Of a stretch of DNA of 64,000 bases, positions 43,839-56,586 are shown one piece after another. A model generated the notes under the pieces. It searched no databases. It saw nothing but the letters and a program-made list of their open reading frames with translations, and was not told where the DNA came from. Source of the stretch: Mycobacterium sp. ELW1 (lineage in GTDB: Bacteria > Actinomycetota > Actinomycetes > Mycobacteriales > Mycobacteriaceae); assembly GCF_008329905.1 (NCBI RefSeq), contig NZ_CP032155.1, positions 5,766,001 through 5,830,000 of the forward strand, given 5' to 3'. The position numbers and the translations under genes are program-made. The stretch's first letter is position 1, and each line of letters starts with the position of its first letter.

Positions 43839-44800
43839 TTCACCGCCAGCGACAGCCCGAAGTCCCCGGCCTCATCGGTCCACCACTGCGTTCGCCGCAG
43901 GCCGGCCGCCTCCAGCTCCTGCGCTACCGCCTCGGGCCGAAACTTGCACGACACCTCGGTGAGCATCTCCTCGCCTGCGGCGAACTCGACACGCAGGTCC
44001 AGCCCGGCGACGGCGACCTGCTGCGGAGACGTTGCGCGCAGCCACATCTCGATGCGCTCCTCGTCGGGGTTCCAGCGGGCGACGTGCTCGAAGGCGTCGA
44101 TGTCGAAGTCGGCGTCCAGTTCTCGATTGACCACGGTCAGGACGTTGAGGTTGAACCGCGCGGTCACACCGGCGCTGTCGTCGTAGGCGCGCACCAGGCG
44201 TTCGGTGTCCTTGACGAGGTCGGTGCCCAGCAGCAGGCTGTCCCCGGGGTCCAGCACGTCGGCGAGCGCGGTGAGGAACTGCGCGCGCGGGGCAGCGGTC
44301 AGATTGCCGATGGTGGACCCGAGGAATACGAACAGCCGGCGACCGCCCGACGGGATCTTGGCCAGGTGTTCCTCGAAATCGCCACACACCGCGTCGATGT
44401 CGAGTTCCGGATACTCCTGCTCCAGCGCCGCTCCCGCCAGTTCCAAGACACTCGAGTCGACGTCGAACGGTACAAATCGCCGCAGGGAACCTTTGTCGCG
44501 CATGGCGCTCAGCAGTAGCCGCGTCTTCTCTGATGTTCCGCTGCCGAGCTCCACCAGCGTGTCGGCACCACTGGCGGCCGCGATCGCCGGGGCCTGAGAA
44601 CGCAGGATCTGCGCTTCGGTCCGGGTCGGGTAGTACTCCGGCAGGCGGGTGATCTGGTCGAACAGGTCGCTGCCGACAGCGTCGTAGAACCATTTGGGCG
44701 GCAACGACTTCGGTGTCTGTGTCAAGCCGTGCAGCACATCGTCGCGCAGCGCCTGGGCGGCAGCGTCGGCGGCCAGGTAGTTCGACAGCGTGAACGTCAC
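43835..44800 (-). CDS. egtD: Histidine N-alpha-methyltransferase EgtD
   Basis: 321 residues. EgtD adds three methyl groups to histidine to make hercynine, the first step towards ergothioneine. The chain opens [20 protein letters not shown], has the [30 protein letters not shown] block split by the conserved Tyr residues, the SAM motif [19 protein letters not shown] and [12 protein letters not shown]. These match the DUF2260/EgtD family well. It overlaps both neighbours by 4 nt. Confidence 0.94.
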   Translation of the reverse strand: MTFTLSNYLAADAAAQALRDDVLHGLTQTPKSLPPKWFYDAVGSDLFDQITRLPEYYPTRTEAQILRSQAPAIAAASGADTLVELGSGTSEKTRLLLSAMRDKGSLRRFVPFDVDSSVLELAGAALEQEYPELDIDAVCGDFEEHLAKIPSGGRRLFVFLGSTIGNLTAAPRAQFLTALADVLDPGDSLLLGTDLVKDTERLVRAYDDSAGVTARFNLNVLTVVNRELDADFDIDAFEHVARWNPDEERIEMWLRATSPQQVAVAGLDLRVEFAAGEEMLTEVSCKFRPEAVAQELEAAGLRRTQWWTDEAGDFGLSLAVK

Positions 44801-45489
44801 AAAGATCCTTTCAGCGGGGTCAGCGTCACCTGTCCCCCGCTCACGTCGACGAGATGCCGGTCCGGGATGTCCTGCCAGTCGGGGTGATCGTCATAGGGTT
44901 CGCTGGCCAGCACCACTCCGTCACTGCGGCGCAACACCGACAGTGTGTCACCCCAGGTGGTGGCTAGAAGCCGAGACCCGTTGGCGGCCATGATGTTCAG
45001 TCGGGCGCCCGGATCTGCCGCACCGACTTCGGCGATGGTATCGCCGAGGTTTTCCGGTCCGCGGTCGAAGATCAAGGCAGCCAACATGGCACTGTCGACG
45101 GTCGATTCGGCTTTCGCGCTGACGGGCAGTACGCCCCGGTCGACCACGCCGTTGTGGGACAGCAACCAGCTGCCATCACTGAACGGGGCGGACGCACTGG
45201 CCTCGATCGGCATGCCGACCGTTGCCGAACGTACCGCTGCGACAATGCAATTGCTGTGCAACGCCGGGGAGACGGAGGCGAACGACACGTCGCCCCACAG
45301 TGGTGACGCGCTGCGCCAGCGGCGCACCTCGCCGCCGTCAAGGAAGCCCACGCCCCATCCGTCGGCGTTGATCAACCCGTGCTTCTGCCTGCGCGGCGCG
45401 TAGGACTGCACCCTCAACCCGCACGGCGGATCGAGGACCAGCGAGGCGATCGATACCGGTTGGCCCAGCCAGCCCAGATGCCGGCACAT
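44797..45489 (-). CDS. egtC: Gamma-glutamyl hercynylcysteine sulfoxide amidohydrolase EgtC
   Basis: 230 residues from the ATG at 45489; a longer frame overlaps egtB. It is a class II glutamine-amidotransferase domain with the N-terminal nucleophile Cys directly after Met (MCRHLGWLG). The glutaminase fold shows [15 protein letters not shown] and LLSHNGVV. EgtC removes the gamma-glutamyl group from hercynylcysteine sulfoxide. The start shares one base with the egtB stop (TGATG). Confidence 0.92.
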   Translation of the reverse strand: MCRHLGWLGQPVSIASLVLDPPCGLRVQSYAPRRQKHGLINADGWGVGFLDGGEVRRWRSASPLWGDVSFASVSPALHSNCIVAAVRSATVGMPIEASASAPFSDGSWLLSHNGVVDRGVLPVSAKAESTVDSAMLAALIFDRGPENLGDTIAEVGAADPGARLNIMAANGSRLLATTWGDTLSVLRRSDGVVLASEPYDDHPDWQDIPDRHLVDVSGGQVTLTPLKGSL

Positions 45490-46775
45490 CAGACGTCCCA
45501 CGCCAAGCGCACACCGGAGAAGATCTGCCTGCGGATCGGGTGATCCCAGTTGCGGAAACTGGGCCGCAGCGTGTCGGAGCCCACCGCCCATGAACCACCG
45601 CGCAGCACCTTGTAGTCACCGTCGAAGAAGGGCTCCGAATAGCGTTGGTAGATCATCGGTGTGAAGCCCGGCCACGGCCGCAGCGGCGAGGTGGTCCACT
45701 CCCACACATCTCCGAGCATCTGCTCGGCGCCATAGGCCGACGCCCCATCGGGGTAAGCCCCGACCGGCGCAGGACGCAGCGCCTCCCCGCCGAGGTTGGC
45801 CCGTTGCGGCGTCGGTTCCCCCGAGCCCCATGGGTAGCGACGGCGTGCCCCGACCACGGGATCCCAGGCGGCGGCTTTCTCCCATTCCACTTCGCTCGGC
45901 AATCGTGCGCCTGCCCACGCCGCATAGGCCTCGGCTTCGAAAAAGGTGATGTGCTGGACGGGTTCGTCGCCGGGGATGTCCTCGACGTGGCCGAACCGGG
46001 TTCGGGTGCCGTCCGGATTCCAGAACTCCGGTGCGCTCAGGTCGGTTTGGACTCGATGTTCCCATCCGCGCGGTGACCACCATCGTTGTTGGGTGTAGCC
46101 ACCGTCGTCGATGAACTGCCGCCACTCAGCGTTGGTCACCGGCACCCGGCCGATGCGGAACGCCGGCACGTCGACGACATGGGCGGGGCGCTCGTTGTCC
46201 AATGACAGCGGTTCGGTCACGGCGTCGACACCGAGGACGAACGGGCCGCCGGGCACCAACACCGAGCTGCCGGCCAGCCCGGGCCGGCCCGGGGGCAGCG
46301 TCATCCGATGGGCCAGAATCGGTGCGCCGCTGCGCAAATTGAGCGCCTGCAGAATTGTCTCGTCGTGCTGGTTCTCGTGGCTGATCACCAGGCCGAAGCG
46401 GAACGCGACCTCGGCGTCGTCATCGCGGTGGGGCAAGGTGTCGAGCACGTCGAGTGCCGCGGCCCGCACGCTGGTGCAGTATGCGCGGGACTGCGCCGGT
46501 GACAGCAGCGGGAGGTCGACGCGGCTGGCGCGGGAATGCACGAACGCGTCGTAGAGGCCTTCGATGTTGGCGGGCAGCATGCCCGGCCGATGCGGGTCAC
46601 CGTCGCGCAGCAGCCACAGCTCCTCCTGTTGCCCGATGTGGGCGAGGTCCCACACCAGTGGACTCATCAGCGGGCTGTACTGGCGATGCAACTCGGCGTC
46701 GTCGAAGTCGGTCAGCGTCAGCGTGCGCCGGCGGGCCCGTTCGAGGTCCCGGGCCAACGTCTCGCGTGCGATCAC
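45489..46775 (-). CDS. egtB: Iron-dependent sulfoxide synthase EgtB
   Basis: 428 residues from the GTG at 46775. EgtB uses O2 and Fe(II) to join hercynine with gamma-glutamylcysteine as a sulfoxide. An N-terminal DinB-like part carries the iron ligands in [18 protein letters not shown] and in [15 protein letters not shown] (HxxxH). The C-terminal FGE-sulfatase-like domain has [26 protein letters not shown] and LRGGSW. The start overlaps the egtA stop by 4 nt. Confidence 0.93.
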   Translation of the reverse strand: MIARETLARDLERARRRTLTLTDFDDAELHRQYSPLMSPLVWDLAHIGQQEELWLLRDGDPHRPGMLPANIEGLYDAFVHSRASRVDLPLLSPAQSRAYCTSVRAAALDVLDTLPHRDDDAEVAFRFGLVISHENQHDETILQALNLRSGAPILAHRMTLPPGRPGLAGSSVLVPGGPFVLGVDAVTEPLSLDNERPAHVVDVPAFRIGRVPVTNAEWRQFIDDGGYTQQRWWSPRGWEHRVQTDLSAPEFWNPDGTRTRFGHVEDIPGDEPVQHITFFEAEAYAAWAGARLPSEVEWEKAAAWDPVVGARRRYPWGSGEPTPQRANLGGEALRPAPVGAYPDGASAYGAEQMLGDVWEWTTSPLRPWPGFTPMIYQRYSEPFFDGDYKVLRGGSWAVGSDTLRPSFRNWDHPIRRQIFSGVRLAWDV

Positions 46776-48060
46776 GCTGTGGCCTCGGCCATCCGCAGGA
46801 CGGCACCTTCGATGCCGCGCTCGATCGTCTGGTCGGCGAAATCGTCGGCTGGGCAGCGGCCTGCTTCCACGTTGTGCACCAACCGCCGCATCGACTCGGA
46901 TAATTCCGCGGGAGTCCGGTCGGCCACGAGCGCAACGCAACGATTGGCCGCCTCGTAAAGGCGGTCGTCCTTGAGTCCGACCCGGGCGGCCAGGTCCCAT
47001 GCCGTCGCGACCGGTTCGACGGCCTCGGCGGCCAACTCGGCCAGCGCCGGGTCGTCGAGCAGGGTGACGACGAGGAACACGACCGCGGGCAGCAGAGCGT
47101 CGGGCACGCTGTCGAGGTAGCGGATCTCCAGCCAGCGCCGCGGGCGCACCGGCGGAAACAGCGTGGTGAGGTGGTAGTCGAGGTCGGCGGTGGTCGGGCG
47201 GCGATCGCCCAGCAGCACGAGGCCGTCGGCCCAATCCGCGAACGGCACGTGCTCGGTGACCGCGACCGGATCCGGGTTGTGCACCAGCATCACCGGCGCC
47301 TTGAGCGCGTAGCGGGCCCAGTCGGTGCAGGGATCGTCACCGCTCGCGCCCAGGACCGGCCCGCAGCGCGCCGAATCCAGCTGACTCCACACCCGCTGCC
47401 GGGTCGACACCCAGCCGGTGAAGTCCCCGCCGAGCAGCGGCGAATTGGCGGCGATCGCGATGGTCGTGGGGCCGAGCGCGTGGGCGAGCCGAACCCGCTC
47501 GGCCCAGCCGTCGCGGGGACCGGCATCGAGGTTGATCTGGATCGAGGCCGTCGAGGTCATCATCGCGGCCCCGGCGCTCGCCGTCCCGGACGCCACGAAG
47601 AACTGTTCCATCGCCTGGTAGCGGGCGCCGGGATTGATTCGTTGAGTGCGGCGAAGCGGGTCGGCGCCGAGCAGGACCAGTCCGAGGCCGGCCTCGGCGA
47701 ACGCCGAACACAGCGTCGTCCGGTCAGCGGCCAGCGCGGCGATCGCCGGTAGGGGGCCGTCGGCCGGCGGGCCGGAGAGTTCGACGGCACCCCCGGTTCC
47801 ACGGTGACGGCGCTGCCGCCGGGCAGCGGTCCCACGGTGGCGATCACGTCGCTCAGTTCCGACCAGCCCGGACGCCGCAGTGGATCCGCCAGATCGAAGC
47901 AGTGCGCCTCGAGTTCCAGACCCACCCGGCCGATCGGCCCGTCGTCCAGTGAGGCGCCCGCGATGTGCAAAGCGGCCGAGGATGAGCTGTTCAGGACACG
48001 TTCTTCGACACCCGACCCGCATGGTGCCCGGCCCGGCTCCGAGGTGACGGCGAACGTCAT
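46772..48060 (-). pseudogene. egtA: Glutamate-cysteine ligase EgtA, interrupted by a one-base frameshift
   Basis: EgtA makes gamma-glutamylcysteine for ergothioneine. The N-terminal part (from the ATG at 48060, or 48069) reads MTFAVTSEPGRAP, then VGLELEAHCFDLADPL with the GCS active-site Glu pair, then TVEPG in one frame. The rest ([45 protein letters not shown]) reads in another frame. The switch lies at a run of five G on the coding strand (47790-47794); one more G would restore a continuous reading frame of normal length (about 430 residues). So either the gene is newly broken or the assembly dropped one base in a homopolymer. All other egt genes are intact. Confidence 0.85.
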
Positions 48061-48137
48061 GACTTCCATCTTCCAGACCGCACCGACAAATTTCGTCGAT
48101 CCGCGGCTGACCCGTTGATGACGTTCACCCGACCTCG

Positions 48138-48782
48138 CTATAAACCCAGTGTGTTCTGCATGGCGCCGGCCAGTACGTTGACCGCCGGTCCGCCGTTGCC
48201 GGACTGGCAGACCTTGGCCTGCAACAGCACGTTTTCCCGCAACCGCGTCTGGGTGAAACACCGCCGATCGGTATCTGCTTCCTGTTTGACCCAAACAGCG
48301 TCGGTAGCGGTCGGGGCCGCACCGCCGAACGACCACACCTGAGTCGTTCCGTCGTCGAGGTGCATCGCGGTCGTCTGGCCGGCGCACCCGACGGTGCGGT
48401 CGACGACGCGGTGGTACGCGCGGGTGGCGGCGTCGGCGGTGGCGAACACCCCGATGGCCTGTTTGACCAGGTGGTTCTGGTCGGTGGCCGAGGTTTGGGT
48501 TACCGCGCTGTTGAACGACGCCAGGTCGGGGTCGTTGAAAACCTCGGGCAACCCGATGTCGGCCCAGTTGTTGCAGACCGGCAGCTCGACCCAGAACCCC
48601 TGGACGGGGTCGGTGCTCACCGACTCCCACGTCATCGGAGCCCCGACGATGTTGCCCACCGAACCTTTGGCGAGCACGGCATAGGAGACCACGCCCGGGT
48701 CCGCCGGGCGGGCCTGCACCGGAGCGGCCCCGATCACGCCTGCTGCCAGCACTGCGGCCGCCGCGGCGGCGGTGCGCATCAC
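48138..48782 (-). CDS. Secreted PknH-like sensor-domain protein (Rv3705c-like)
   Basis: 214 residues. A signal peptide (TAAAAAAVLAAGVIGAAPV) is followed by a globular domain with the mycobacterial sensor-domain pattern: VELPVCNNWADIGLPEVF, SATDQNHLVKQAIGVFATAD, then DRTVGCAGQ and CFTQTRLRENVLLQAKVC, giving four Cys that could pair. It sits just upstream of the egt operon on the same strand, as Rv3705c does in M. tuberculosis. A remnant of a related domain lies at 702-963. Confidence 0.82.
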   Translation of the reverse strand: MMRTAAAAAAVLAAGVIGAAPVQARPADPGVVSYAVLAKGSVGNIVGAPMTWESVSTDPVQGFWVELPVCNNWADIGLPEVFNDPDLASFNSAVTQTSATDQNHLVKQAIGVFATADAATRAYHRVVDRTVGCAGQTTAMHLDDGTTQVWSFGGAAPTATDAVWVKQEADTDRRCFTQTRLRENVLLQAKVCQSGNGGPAVNVLAGAMQNTLGL

Positions 48783-48783
48783 A

Positions 48784-49212
48784 TCAGACCTTGGCGGTCA
48801 GCGTGACGTCGATATTGCCGCGGGTGGCCTTCGAGTACGGGCACACCTGGTGAGCCTTGTTCATCAGGTCCTCGGCCTGGCTCTGCTCGAGTCCGGGGAG
48901 GTAACCGATGAGGTGGGCGTTGATGCCGTACCCGCCGTCTGCGTCCTTGCCGAAGCCGACCTGCGCGGTGACGCCCGATGCGCTGTCGAGCCCGATCTTC
49001 TCCGACCGCGCCACCAGTTGCAGCGCACCCAGGAAGCAGGCGGCATAGCCTGCCGAGAACAGTTGCTCGGGGTTGGTGCCCTCGCCGCTGCCGCCCGCCT
49101 CCTTGGGTGGCCTGGTTTCCAGATCAATTCGGTTGTCCGACGACTTCACGTGGCCGTCACGTCCGCCGCCGCTGGCCGTCGATTCCGCGGTGTAGATGAC
49201 CTCGATGCTCAT
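48784..49212 (-). CDS. ohr: Organic hydroperoxide resistance protein (Ohr/OsmC family)
   Basis: 142 residues from the ATG at 49212; the upstream frame (to 49281) adds non-family residues. It reduces organic hydroperoxides using two Cys: the first in SAGYAACFLGALQLVA and the second in HQVCPYSKATRGN, both in the positions typical of Ohr. The sequence IYTAESTASGGGRDGHVKSS matches the Ohr opening. It ends 2 nt before the sensor-domain gene start and lies 84 nt downstream of the catalase gene on the same strand, so an oxidative-stress cluster is likely. Confidence 0.92.
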   Translation of the reverse strand: MSIEVIYTAESTASGGGRDGHVKSSDNRIDLETRPPKEAGGSGEGTNPEQLFSAGYAACFLGALQLVARSEKIGLDSASGVTAQVGFGKDADGGYGINAHLIGYLPGLEQSQAEDLMNKAHQVCPYSKATRGNIDVTLTAKV

Positions 49213-49295
49213 GGCTTCGATCATGCCAGGCCGCGAGATCGACATGTTGGTCGCGAAAATTCGCCCAACCACAACCTTCACGTCGATTTCGGCCG

Positions 49296-50744
49296 TTACC
49301 CGGTCTTGCCTCGCACGCCTTCCTCGATTTTTTTGCCGAGGTCGGCATCGATGTTGCGCCAGTACTCGAACACCCGGGACAGCACCGGCTCCTTGACACC
49401 CTTGGATACATGACCGATGACGTTGTGCGCCAACCGGTCTCGCGCGTCATCGTCGAGCACCTCGCGAACCAGGGTGCCGGCCTGGCCCCAGTCGTCATCT
49501 TCTTCACGAAGGGTGTACGCCGTGCGGACCATGTCGCCGTCGGAGACCCAGTGCACCTCAGTCGCCCGCGCGGGATCAGCCTGCGGACCACCGACCGAGT
49601 TCGGCGCGTACACCGGGTCAGTCACGTTGTGGATCCGCATCGCACCGTCTTTGGAGTAGCTGTGCACTTCGACTCTCGGTGTGTTGACCGGGATCTGCTT
49701 GTAGTTCACCCCGAGCCGATGCCGATGGGCGTCGCTGTAGGAGAAGCCGCGTGCCAACAGCATTTTGTCCGGGCTCAATCCGGTGCCGGGCACGACGTTG
49801 TTCGGCTCGAAAGCAGCCTGCTCCATCTCGGCGTGGTAGTCGGTGACGTTGCGATTCAACGTCATTCGACCAACTTCCTGCAGCGGGTAGTCGCTGTGCG
49901 GCCACACCTTGGTCAGGTCGAAGGGATTGAACCGGTATGTCTTGGCATCCTCGAACGGCATGATCTGCACGTGCAGCGTCCAGCTCGGGAAGTCGCCGCC
50001 CTCGATGGTGTCGAAGAGGTCCCGCTGGTGGTAATCCCCGTCGCTGCCGGCCAATTCGTCACCCTCCTCCTGGGTGAGGAATTCAATGCCCTGGTCGGTC
50101 TTGAAGTGGTACTTCACCCAGAACAACTCGCCGGCGGCGTTGATCCAGCTGTAGGTGTGGCTGGAGTAGCCGTTCATATTGCGCCAGGTCTTCGGGATGC
50201 CGCGGTCACCCATCAGCCAGGTGACCTGGTGTGCGGATTCCGGTGAGAGCGTCCAGAAGTCCCACTGCATGTGGTGATCGCGCAGGTTCGACGATTGCAG
50301 ACGCTTCTGGGAGCGGATGAAGTTCTGGAACTTGATCGGATCCCGCAGGAAGAACACCGGGGTGTTGTTGCCGACGAGATCGAAGTTGCCCTCGGAGGTG
50401 TAGAACTTCAACGCGAATCCGCGGGGGTCACGCCAGGTGTCTGGGCTGCCGCGCTCGCCGGCGACAGTCGAGAATCTGGCCACCATGTCGGTCTTGGTGC
50501 CGGGCTGCAGGAACGCCGCACGAGTGAATCTGCTGACGTCGTGCGTCACTTCGAACGTTCCGAACGCACCGCCGCCTTTGGCGTGCGGCTGGCGCTCCGG
50601 GATACGTTCGCGGTTGAAGTTGGCCATCTGCTCGATCAGGTAGTGGTCCTGGAGCAGGATCGGGCCGTCCGGCCCGACAGTCAGAGAATGTTCGAGGCTC
50701 GGGGCTGGAGCACCGCCATCGGTCGTCGCAAATTTCTCAGTCAT
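49296..50744 (-). CDS. katA: Monofunctional heme catalase
   Basis: 482 residues, the small-subunit clade-3 size. The distal His lies in [20 protein letters not shown]; the asparagine of the active site is in [12 protein letters not shown]; the proximal heme Tyr is in [14 protein letters not shown], which is the RxFxYxDxxxxR signature. It breaks H2O2 down to water and O2. Its neighbours are ohr and two unknowns; a Fur-type or OxyR-type control is likely but no site was found. Confidence 0.94.
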   Translation of the reverse strand: MTEKFATTDGGAPAPSLEHSLTVGPDGPILLQDHYLIEQMANFNRERIPERQPHAKGGGAFGTFEVTHDVSRFTRAAFLQPGTKTDMVARFSTVAGERGSPDTWRDPRGFALKFYTSEGNFDLVGNNTPVFFLRDPIKFQNFIRSQKRLQSSNLRDHHMQWDFWTLSPESAHQVTWLMGDRGIPKTWRNMNGYSSHTYSWINAAGELFWVKYHFKTDQGIEFLTQEEGDELAGSDGDYHQRDLFDTIEGGDFPSWTLHVQIMPFEDAKTYRFNPFDLTKVWPHSDYPLQEVGRMTLNRNVTDYHAEMEQAAFEPNNVVPGTGLSPDKMLLARGFSYSDAHRHRLGVNYKQIPVNTPRVEVHSYSKDGAMRIHNVTDPVYAPNSVGGPQADPARATEVHWVSDGDMVRTAYTLREEDDDWGQAGTLVREVLDDDARDRLAHNVIGHVSKGVKEPVLSRVFEYWRNIDADLGKKIEEGVRGKTG

Positions 50745-50841
50745 CGTCTCCCCTATCTGGTCTCAGCGCCTATCTGATGGCGTGTACCCACGACCCGTTC
50801 TACTCTCCCAAATCGACGCCGGAGGGATCCTGAACAACCGG

Positions 50842-50878
50842 GTGCCCAGCGTCCCTGGGGGGATGGGACGCTGGGCAC
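50842..50878 (-). terminator. Terminator hairpin between the Gly/Pro-rich gene and catalase
   Basis: GTGCCCAGCGTCCC (50842-50855) and GGGACGCTGGGCAC (50865-50878) form a perfect 14-bp stem with a 9-nt loop. It lies 15 nt past the minus-strand stop at 50893 and separates that gene from catalase. Confidence 0.8.
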
Positions 50879-50892
50879 GTCTGCCGGTCCGG

Positions 50893-51357
50893 TCAGGGAC
50901 GCGGGGTCGGGGTGGCAATGCCGCCGGGGCCGGCGCCGCCCGGGCCTCCGGGCGCGACTCCGGGGCCGGCGCCCGGACCCTGCCCGCCCGGAGCACCCGG
51001 TCCTCCGGGACCGCCGGGACCCATCGGGCCCCACGGCCCGGCGCCGGGCATCATCATCCCTGGGCCGCCACCAGGTCCGCCCCGGTGGGGGAACTGCTGC
51101 GAGTCACCATCTCCGCGGGGGTGGTGCCAGCCGCCGTGGCCGCTGGTGCGACCGAGGATGAAGCCGGTGAAGAAGACCGCACCGACAATGAAGACGGTGC
51201 CCGCGACGATCGCGACCCAGGCGGCGACCTGGTTCAGCCGGTTGGGCCGGGTGGCGACGGGAACCTGGCCGTAGTACGGCGGCGGCGGTGGCGGCGGGTC
51301 GAGAGTGGCGACAGGGCTGGTTACGGGCTCGTCGGCCCGCTCGGGTGTTTCGGTCAT
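50893..51357 (-). CDS. Pro/Gly-rich single-span membrane protein
   Basis: 154 residues from the ATG at 51357. A Pro-rich cytoplasmic start (DPPPPPPPYYGQVP) precedes a membrane helix (AAWVAIVAGTVFIVGAVFFT, about 46-65). The outer part is nearly all Gly, Pro, Met and His (GGPGGGPGMMMPGAGPWGP). No family function is known; similar proteins occur in mycobacteria as unnamed membrane proteins. A clear terminator follows it. Confidence 0.7.
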   Translation of the reverse strand: MTETPERADEPVTSPVATLDPPPPPPPYYGQVPVATRPNRLNQVAAWVAIVAGTVFIVGAVFFTGFILGRTSGHGGWHHPRGDGDSQQFPHRGGPGGGPGMMMPGAGPWGPMGPGGPGGPGAPGGQGPGAGPGVAPGGPGGAGPGGIATPTPRP

Positions 51358-51485
51358 AAGTCGATGATGCGAGCGTGCAGCCCAGTGCGGGTTAGGTGCC
51401 GCCTTTGAAAAGACTGTGAATGACGGATTCTGGCTGGCATGGCCGTTTCCACCCGCAGCAGGCCGCCCCGCGCTATGAACCAAAG

Positions 51486-51986
51486 ATGAACAAGCTGCTC
51501 AACTCGCTGACCGAGGCCGAGTTCGTGTTGATCCGGGAGACCGAGCCGGCCGCACTGACCGACCTCGACGAGGACGCGCTGTTGGACCTGCACAGCAGGA
51601 TTCGGCGAGCCCGCAACAAGTACGTCGGGCTCTACCGCCGCAAGGGCGCGGCGAAAGTCTCGGCGAAGGGCGCCCGAGGTGCGGCCCGATCAGCCAACGA
51701 GCGCAATGGCGCCAAGGCCGAGATCTTCGAAGGTGCGCTGGGGCGGGTGAGCAAGCAACTCGGTGTCGCGGCAGCACGCAGCGCCCGTGAACTCAAAGAG
51801 GAGCGACTGGCCCGGGCCCGTCAGGAAAGTTCGGCTCCGGCCACGCCGGCCAAGGGCGGCGGCAAGGTGGCGACGCTGGGTCGGGCCCGGGTGGACCAGT
51901 CCCGTCAGTCTCCAGGCCGCAAAAAGCGCGAGGCCGGGTCGATTGCAACCGGCGCGCGGAGGCAGGCCAAGCGCGACAACCGCTGA
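51486..51986 (+). CDS. Basic, Lys/Arg/Ala-rich protein, unknown
   Basis: 166 residues from the ATG at 51486; an upstream ATG at 51420 gives a longer but less likely start. Residues 1-45 are acidic and helical (LLNSLTEAEFVLIRETEPAA). The remainder is rich in Lys, Arg and Ala with AAARSARELKEERLARARQ and KKREAGSIATGARRQAKRD, which fits a nucleic-acid binder or a histone-like tail. The family is not recognised by name. Confidence 0.65.
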   Translation: MNKLLNSLTEAEFVLIRETEPAALTDLDEDALLDLHSRIRRARNKYVGLYRRKGAAKVSAKGARGAARSANERNGAKAEIFEGALGRVSKQLGVAAARSARELKEERLARARQESSAPATPAKGGGKVATLGRARVDQSRQSPGRKKREAGSIATGARRQAKRDNR

Positions 51987-52062
51987 GTTCCGGCAGGCAA
52001 CTGGACAGTCTCAGCGAACTTTGCGACTATTGCCCGGGGATTGCCGTGAAGGAGCGTTTGCT

Positions 52063-52284
52063 GTGCTGTTGTACCTCTACCTCACTGGCATGCCGCTATT
52101 CGTCTTTCTAGCTTGGGTTTTCTCCGAGGCCTTTCACCCAGGTGAGGCCGTGCGAAACGGAATACGCCTCCCGCTGATTGCCGCGGCGGGTCTCTTGTGG
52201 CCGGTGTTGCTGGTGGGAGTTGCCCAAATACAGGTCATGCGGATACGAGCGAAGCTCGTTGATCCCCAGGCCAGCACTGCCTGA
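52063..52284 (+). CDS. Small two-TM membrane protein
   Basis: 73 residues from the GTG at 52063, with an AAGGAG ribosome site at 52048-52053. Two hydrophobic segments (LLYLYLTGMPLFVFLAWVFS and LPLIAAAGLLWPVLLVGVAQ) flank a short polar loop, with a basic tail (MRIRAKLVDP). No family recognised. It sits alone between two unrelated genes. Confidence 0.6.
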   Translation: MLLYLYLTGMPLFVFLAWVFSEAFHPGEAVRNGIRLPLIAAAGLLWPVLLVGVAQIQVMRIRAKLVDPQASTA

Positions 52285-52332
52285 GCGACAATCGTGGTAC
52301 CCGCGGACGCAGCGCGGCGCTGACACAGGCAC

Positions 52333-53481
52333 TCACCACGGCTTGATCGGGTTCACCGCGAACTGCAGCACCCGATACGGCGCGCGGTCGCGCGGCGTGG
52401 TGTTCCACTGACTGATGAACACCCGCACTTCATCCAGCGTCGAACCCGGCGAGATGTAGCCGCCGTAGGGCTGCGCCAGCCGGTTGTCCTCCGGCGGCGG
52501 CAGGCTCTCAACCGGATCGGGCCAGTCACCCGCCTGCACCACCGTCGTCACGGGCGCGGTTCCCAGACCCGTCGGGTCGTAGGCCACCCGCATCTCCATG
52601 TTCCCGGTGCTGGCGTTGAAGTACGACAGCACCGGCTTTCCGTCGACCTGCCGCATGCTCATCTCGCCGATCTTGTCCGGCCACAACGGTGTCGGTGTCT
52701 TGTTCCAGCCGCCGCCGGGACCCGCCGCCCAGCCTTGCCAGCGCGCGCGGTCGGTGAAGCTCTCTCGCGTTGCGCGGTAGAGCATCACCGGCCCGGATCT
52801 GTCGAAATTGTTGGCCACGATGTACACCCAGCCGGTCTGCGAGTCCGGCGTCGGAATCGGGTCGTAGTAGCCACTGATCTGCGTCTGATGGCCGCCGGCG
52901 TACGAGGCGGGACGCTGCGAGCCCGCGACGGTCTGCCAACCGCCCTGCCCGGCAACCGCTTTCACCAGCCGCGACGTCTGCGGCACCAGGTCTTTGGTGG
53001 TGGTCACGAGCAGATAGTTCTGCCGGTTGATCTGCACCACCCCCGCGGGCAGCTGGGAAGCACCTGGCGGCTTGGGGTCAGCCAGCAGCGGTTTGTCCAC
53101 CCCGACAACCCCGGTGTAGCGGATGCCGTCGGGATCGTCGACCGAGTCCCCGGCCACCCGCAGCGCGACCGGTGAGAACCACCCACCGAATCCGACGCCC
53201 TGGCCGGCGAAGCTGTCACCACAGATCTGGAGCAATTCGGTTGGGAATTCCATGAACTCGCACAAATCGGTGGCGCCGATACCGTAGTCGCGAGTCGGCG
53301 TCCCGGTACCGGCGATCGGTCCGATCCGCACCACCTGGCCCGGCGCCAGCGGCGAGAGGATCGGGTCAGGAGCCGGACTCGGCGGGTCGGCGATCGCCGT
53401 CGGCGCCAGCACCAGCGCCGAGATCGACGAAACTGCGCACACCACTCGCACTGTCACGCCCAAACTCACGTTTCGGCGCAA
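52333..53481 (-). CDS. Secreted DUF4185 domain protein (Rv3707c-like)
   Basis: 382 residues. A signal peptide (VRVVCAVSSISALVLAPTAIA) is followed by a beta-propeller-like domain with the repeated Asp/Gly-rich turns of DUF4185, such as GPIAGTGTPTRDYGIGATDL, GDSFAGQGVGFGGWFSP and HQTQISGYYDPIPTPDSQTG. Some DUF4185 proteins act on arabinan or other cell-wall sugars; that is known for relatives only. It is adjacent to asd, as in M. tuberculosis. Confidence 0.8.
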   Translation of the reverse strand: MRRNVSLGVTVRVVCAVSSISALVLAPTAIADPPSPAPDPILSPLAPGQVVRIGPIAGTGTPTRDYGIGATDLCEFMEFPTELLQICGDSFAGQGVGFGGWFSPVALRVAGDSVDDPDGIRYTGVVGVDKPLLADPKPPGASQLPAGVVQINRQNYLLVTTTKDLVPQTSRLVKAVAGQGGWQTVAGSQRPASYAGGHQTQISGYYDPIPTPDSQTGWVYIVANNFDRSGPVMLYRATRESFTDRARWQGWAAGPGGGWNKTPTPLWPDKIGEMSMRQVDGKPVLSYFNASTGNMEMRVAYDPTGLGTAPVTTVVQAGDWPDPVESLPPPEDNRLAQPYGGYISPGSTLDEVRVFISQWNTTPRDRAPYRVLQFAVNPIKPW

Positions 53482-53487
53482 AGCGGA

Positions 53488-55790
<2,303 letters not shown>

Positions 55791-55884
55791 TGTCTGCCCT
55801 TTCGAAAGAGTGGGATGTCGGCTCTAAGGATAAGGGGTCGCAGCACCTGCTTTTTCCGCCCCGATCGGCGGTAACGTCGCGGCG

Positions 55885-56586
55885 GTGCCTGACCAACGCG
55901 CCGACCCGCCCCGCGACCGTCATGCCCGGACCCGGGTGCCGATCCACCCGCCGATCGCCGCACGGTGGAGTCCGCGGGCCTTCGACCCCGAGGCGGTGGT
56001 CACCTCAGAGCAGCTGATCGCCCTGATCGAGGCGGCCCGTTGGGCCGCGACCTGGGGACATCGCCAGCCGGTTCGATTCGTGGTGGGGCTGCGCGGGGAT
56101 CGGCGGGCAGGAGCGGAGCGACCGGGGAATCTGGCTGAGGCGTTCAACGCGCTGAGCGGCTTACTCCGCCGCGGCAACAGCTACGCCCACGCCGCCGGCG
56201 CGCTGATCCTGGTGTGCGCCGACGAGGGCGAGGACGAGCGCACGGCCCTGTACGCGGCCGTCGATGCGGGCGCGGCCATCGCGAATCTGTCCATTGAAGC
56301 CGTCGCCCGGGGCCTCATCGCACATCCGATGGCCGGCTTCGACGTCGACGGCGCCCGCACCGCATTCGACCTGCCGGACGATGTGCGTCCCCTGGCGGTG
56401 GTGGCCGTGGGCGCACTGGGCGACCCTGCGCAAGTGACGCCGGAGATCGCCGAACGCGACAGCCGGCCCCGAGAGCGGCTGCCGCTCGAGGAGATCGTGC
56501 TCAACTGGTCAGGAGCATGGCCGTCGTCAGGAGCAGGTGCGTCGCAGCTCGCCGAGCTTGGCGACGATCCGGTCGTTGAGCAGTGA
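55885..56586 (+). CDS. Nitroreductase-family protein
   Basis: 233 residues from a GTG start. FMN-binding fold: RWSPRAFDPEAV near the start, an IALIEAARWAATWGHRQPVRF block, and LYAAVDAGAAIANLSIEAVARGL in the middle. The family reduces nitro groups, quinones or heterocycles with NAD(P)H. The C-terminal 20 codons overlap the end of the converging gene at 56527. Confidence 0.82.
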   Translation: MPDQRADPPRDRHARTRVPIHPPIAARWSPRAFDPEAVVTSEQLIALIEAARWAATWGHRQPVRFVVGLRGDRRAGAERPGNLAEAFNALSGLLRRGNSYAHAAGALILVCADEGEDERTALYAAVDAGAAIANLSIEAVARGLIAHPMAGFDVDGARTAFDLPDDVRPLAVVAVGALGDPAQVTPEIAERDSRPRERLPLEEIVLNWSGAWPSSGAGASQLAELGDDPVVEQ

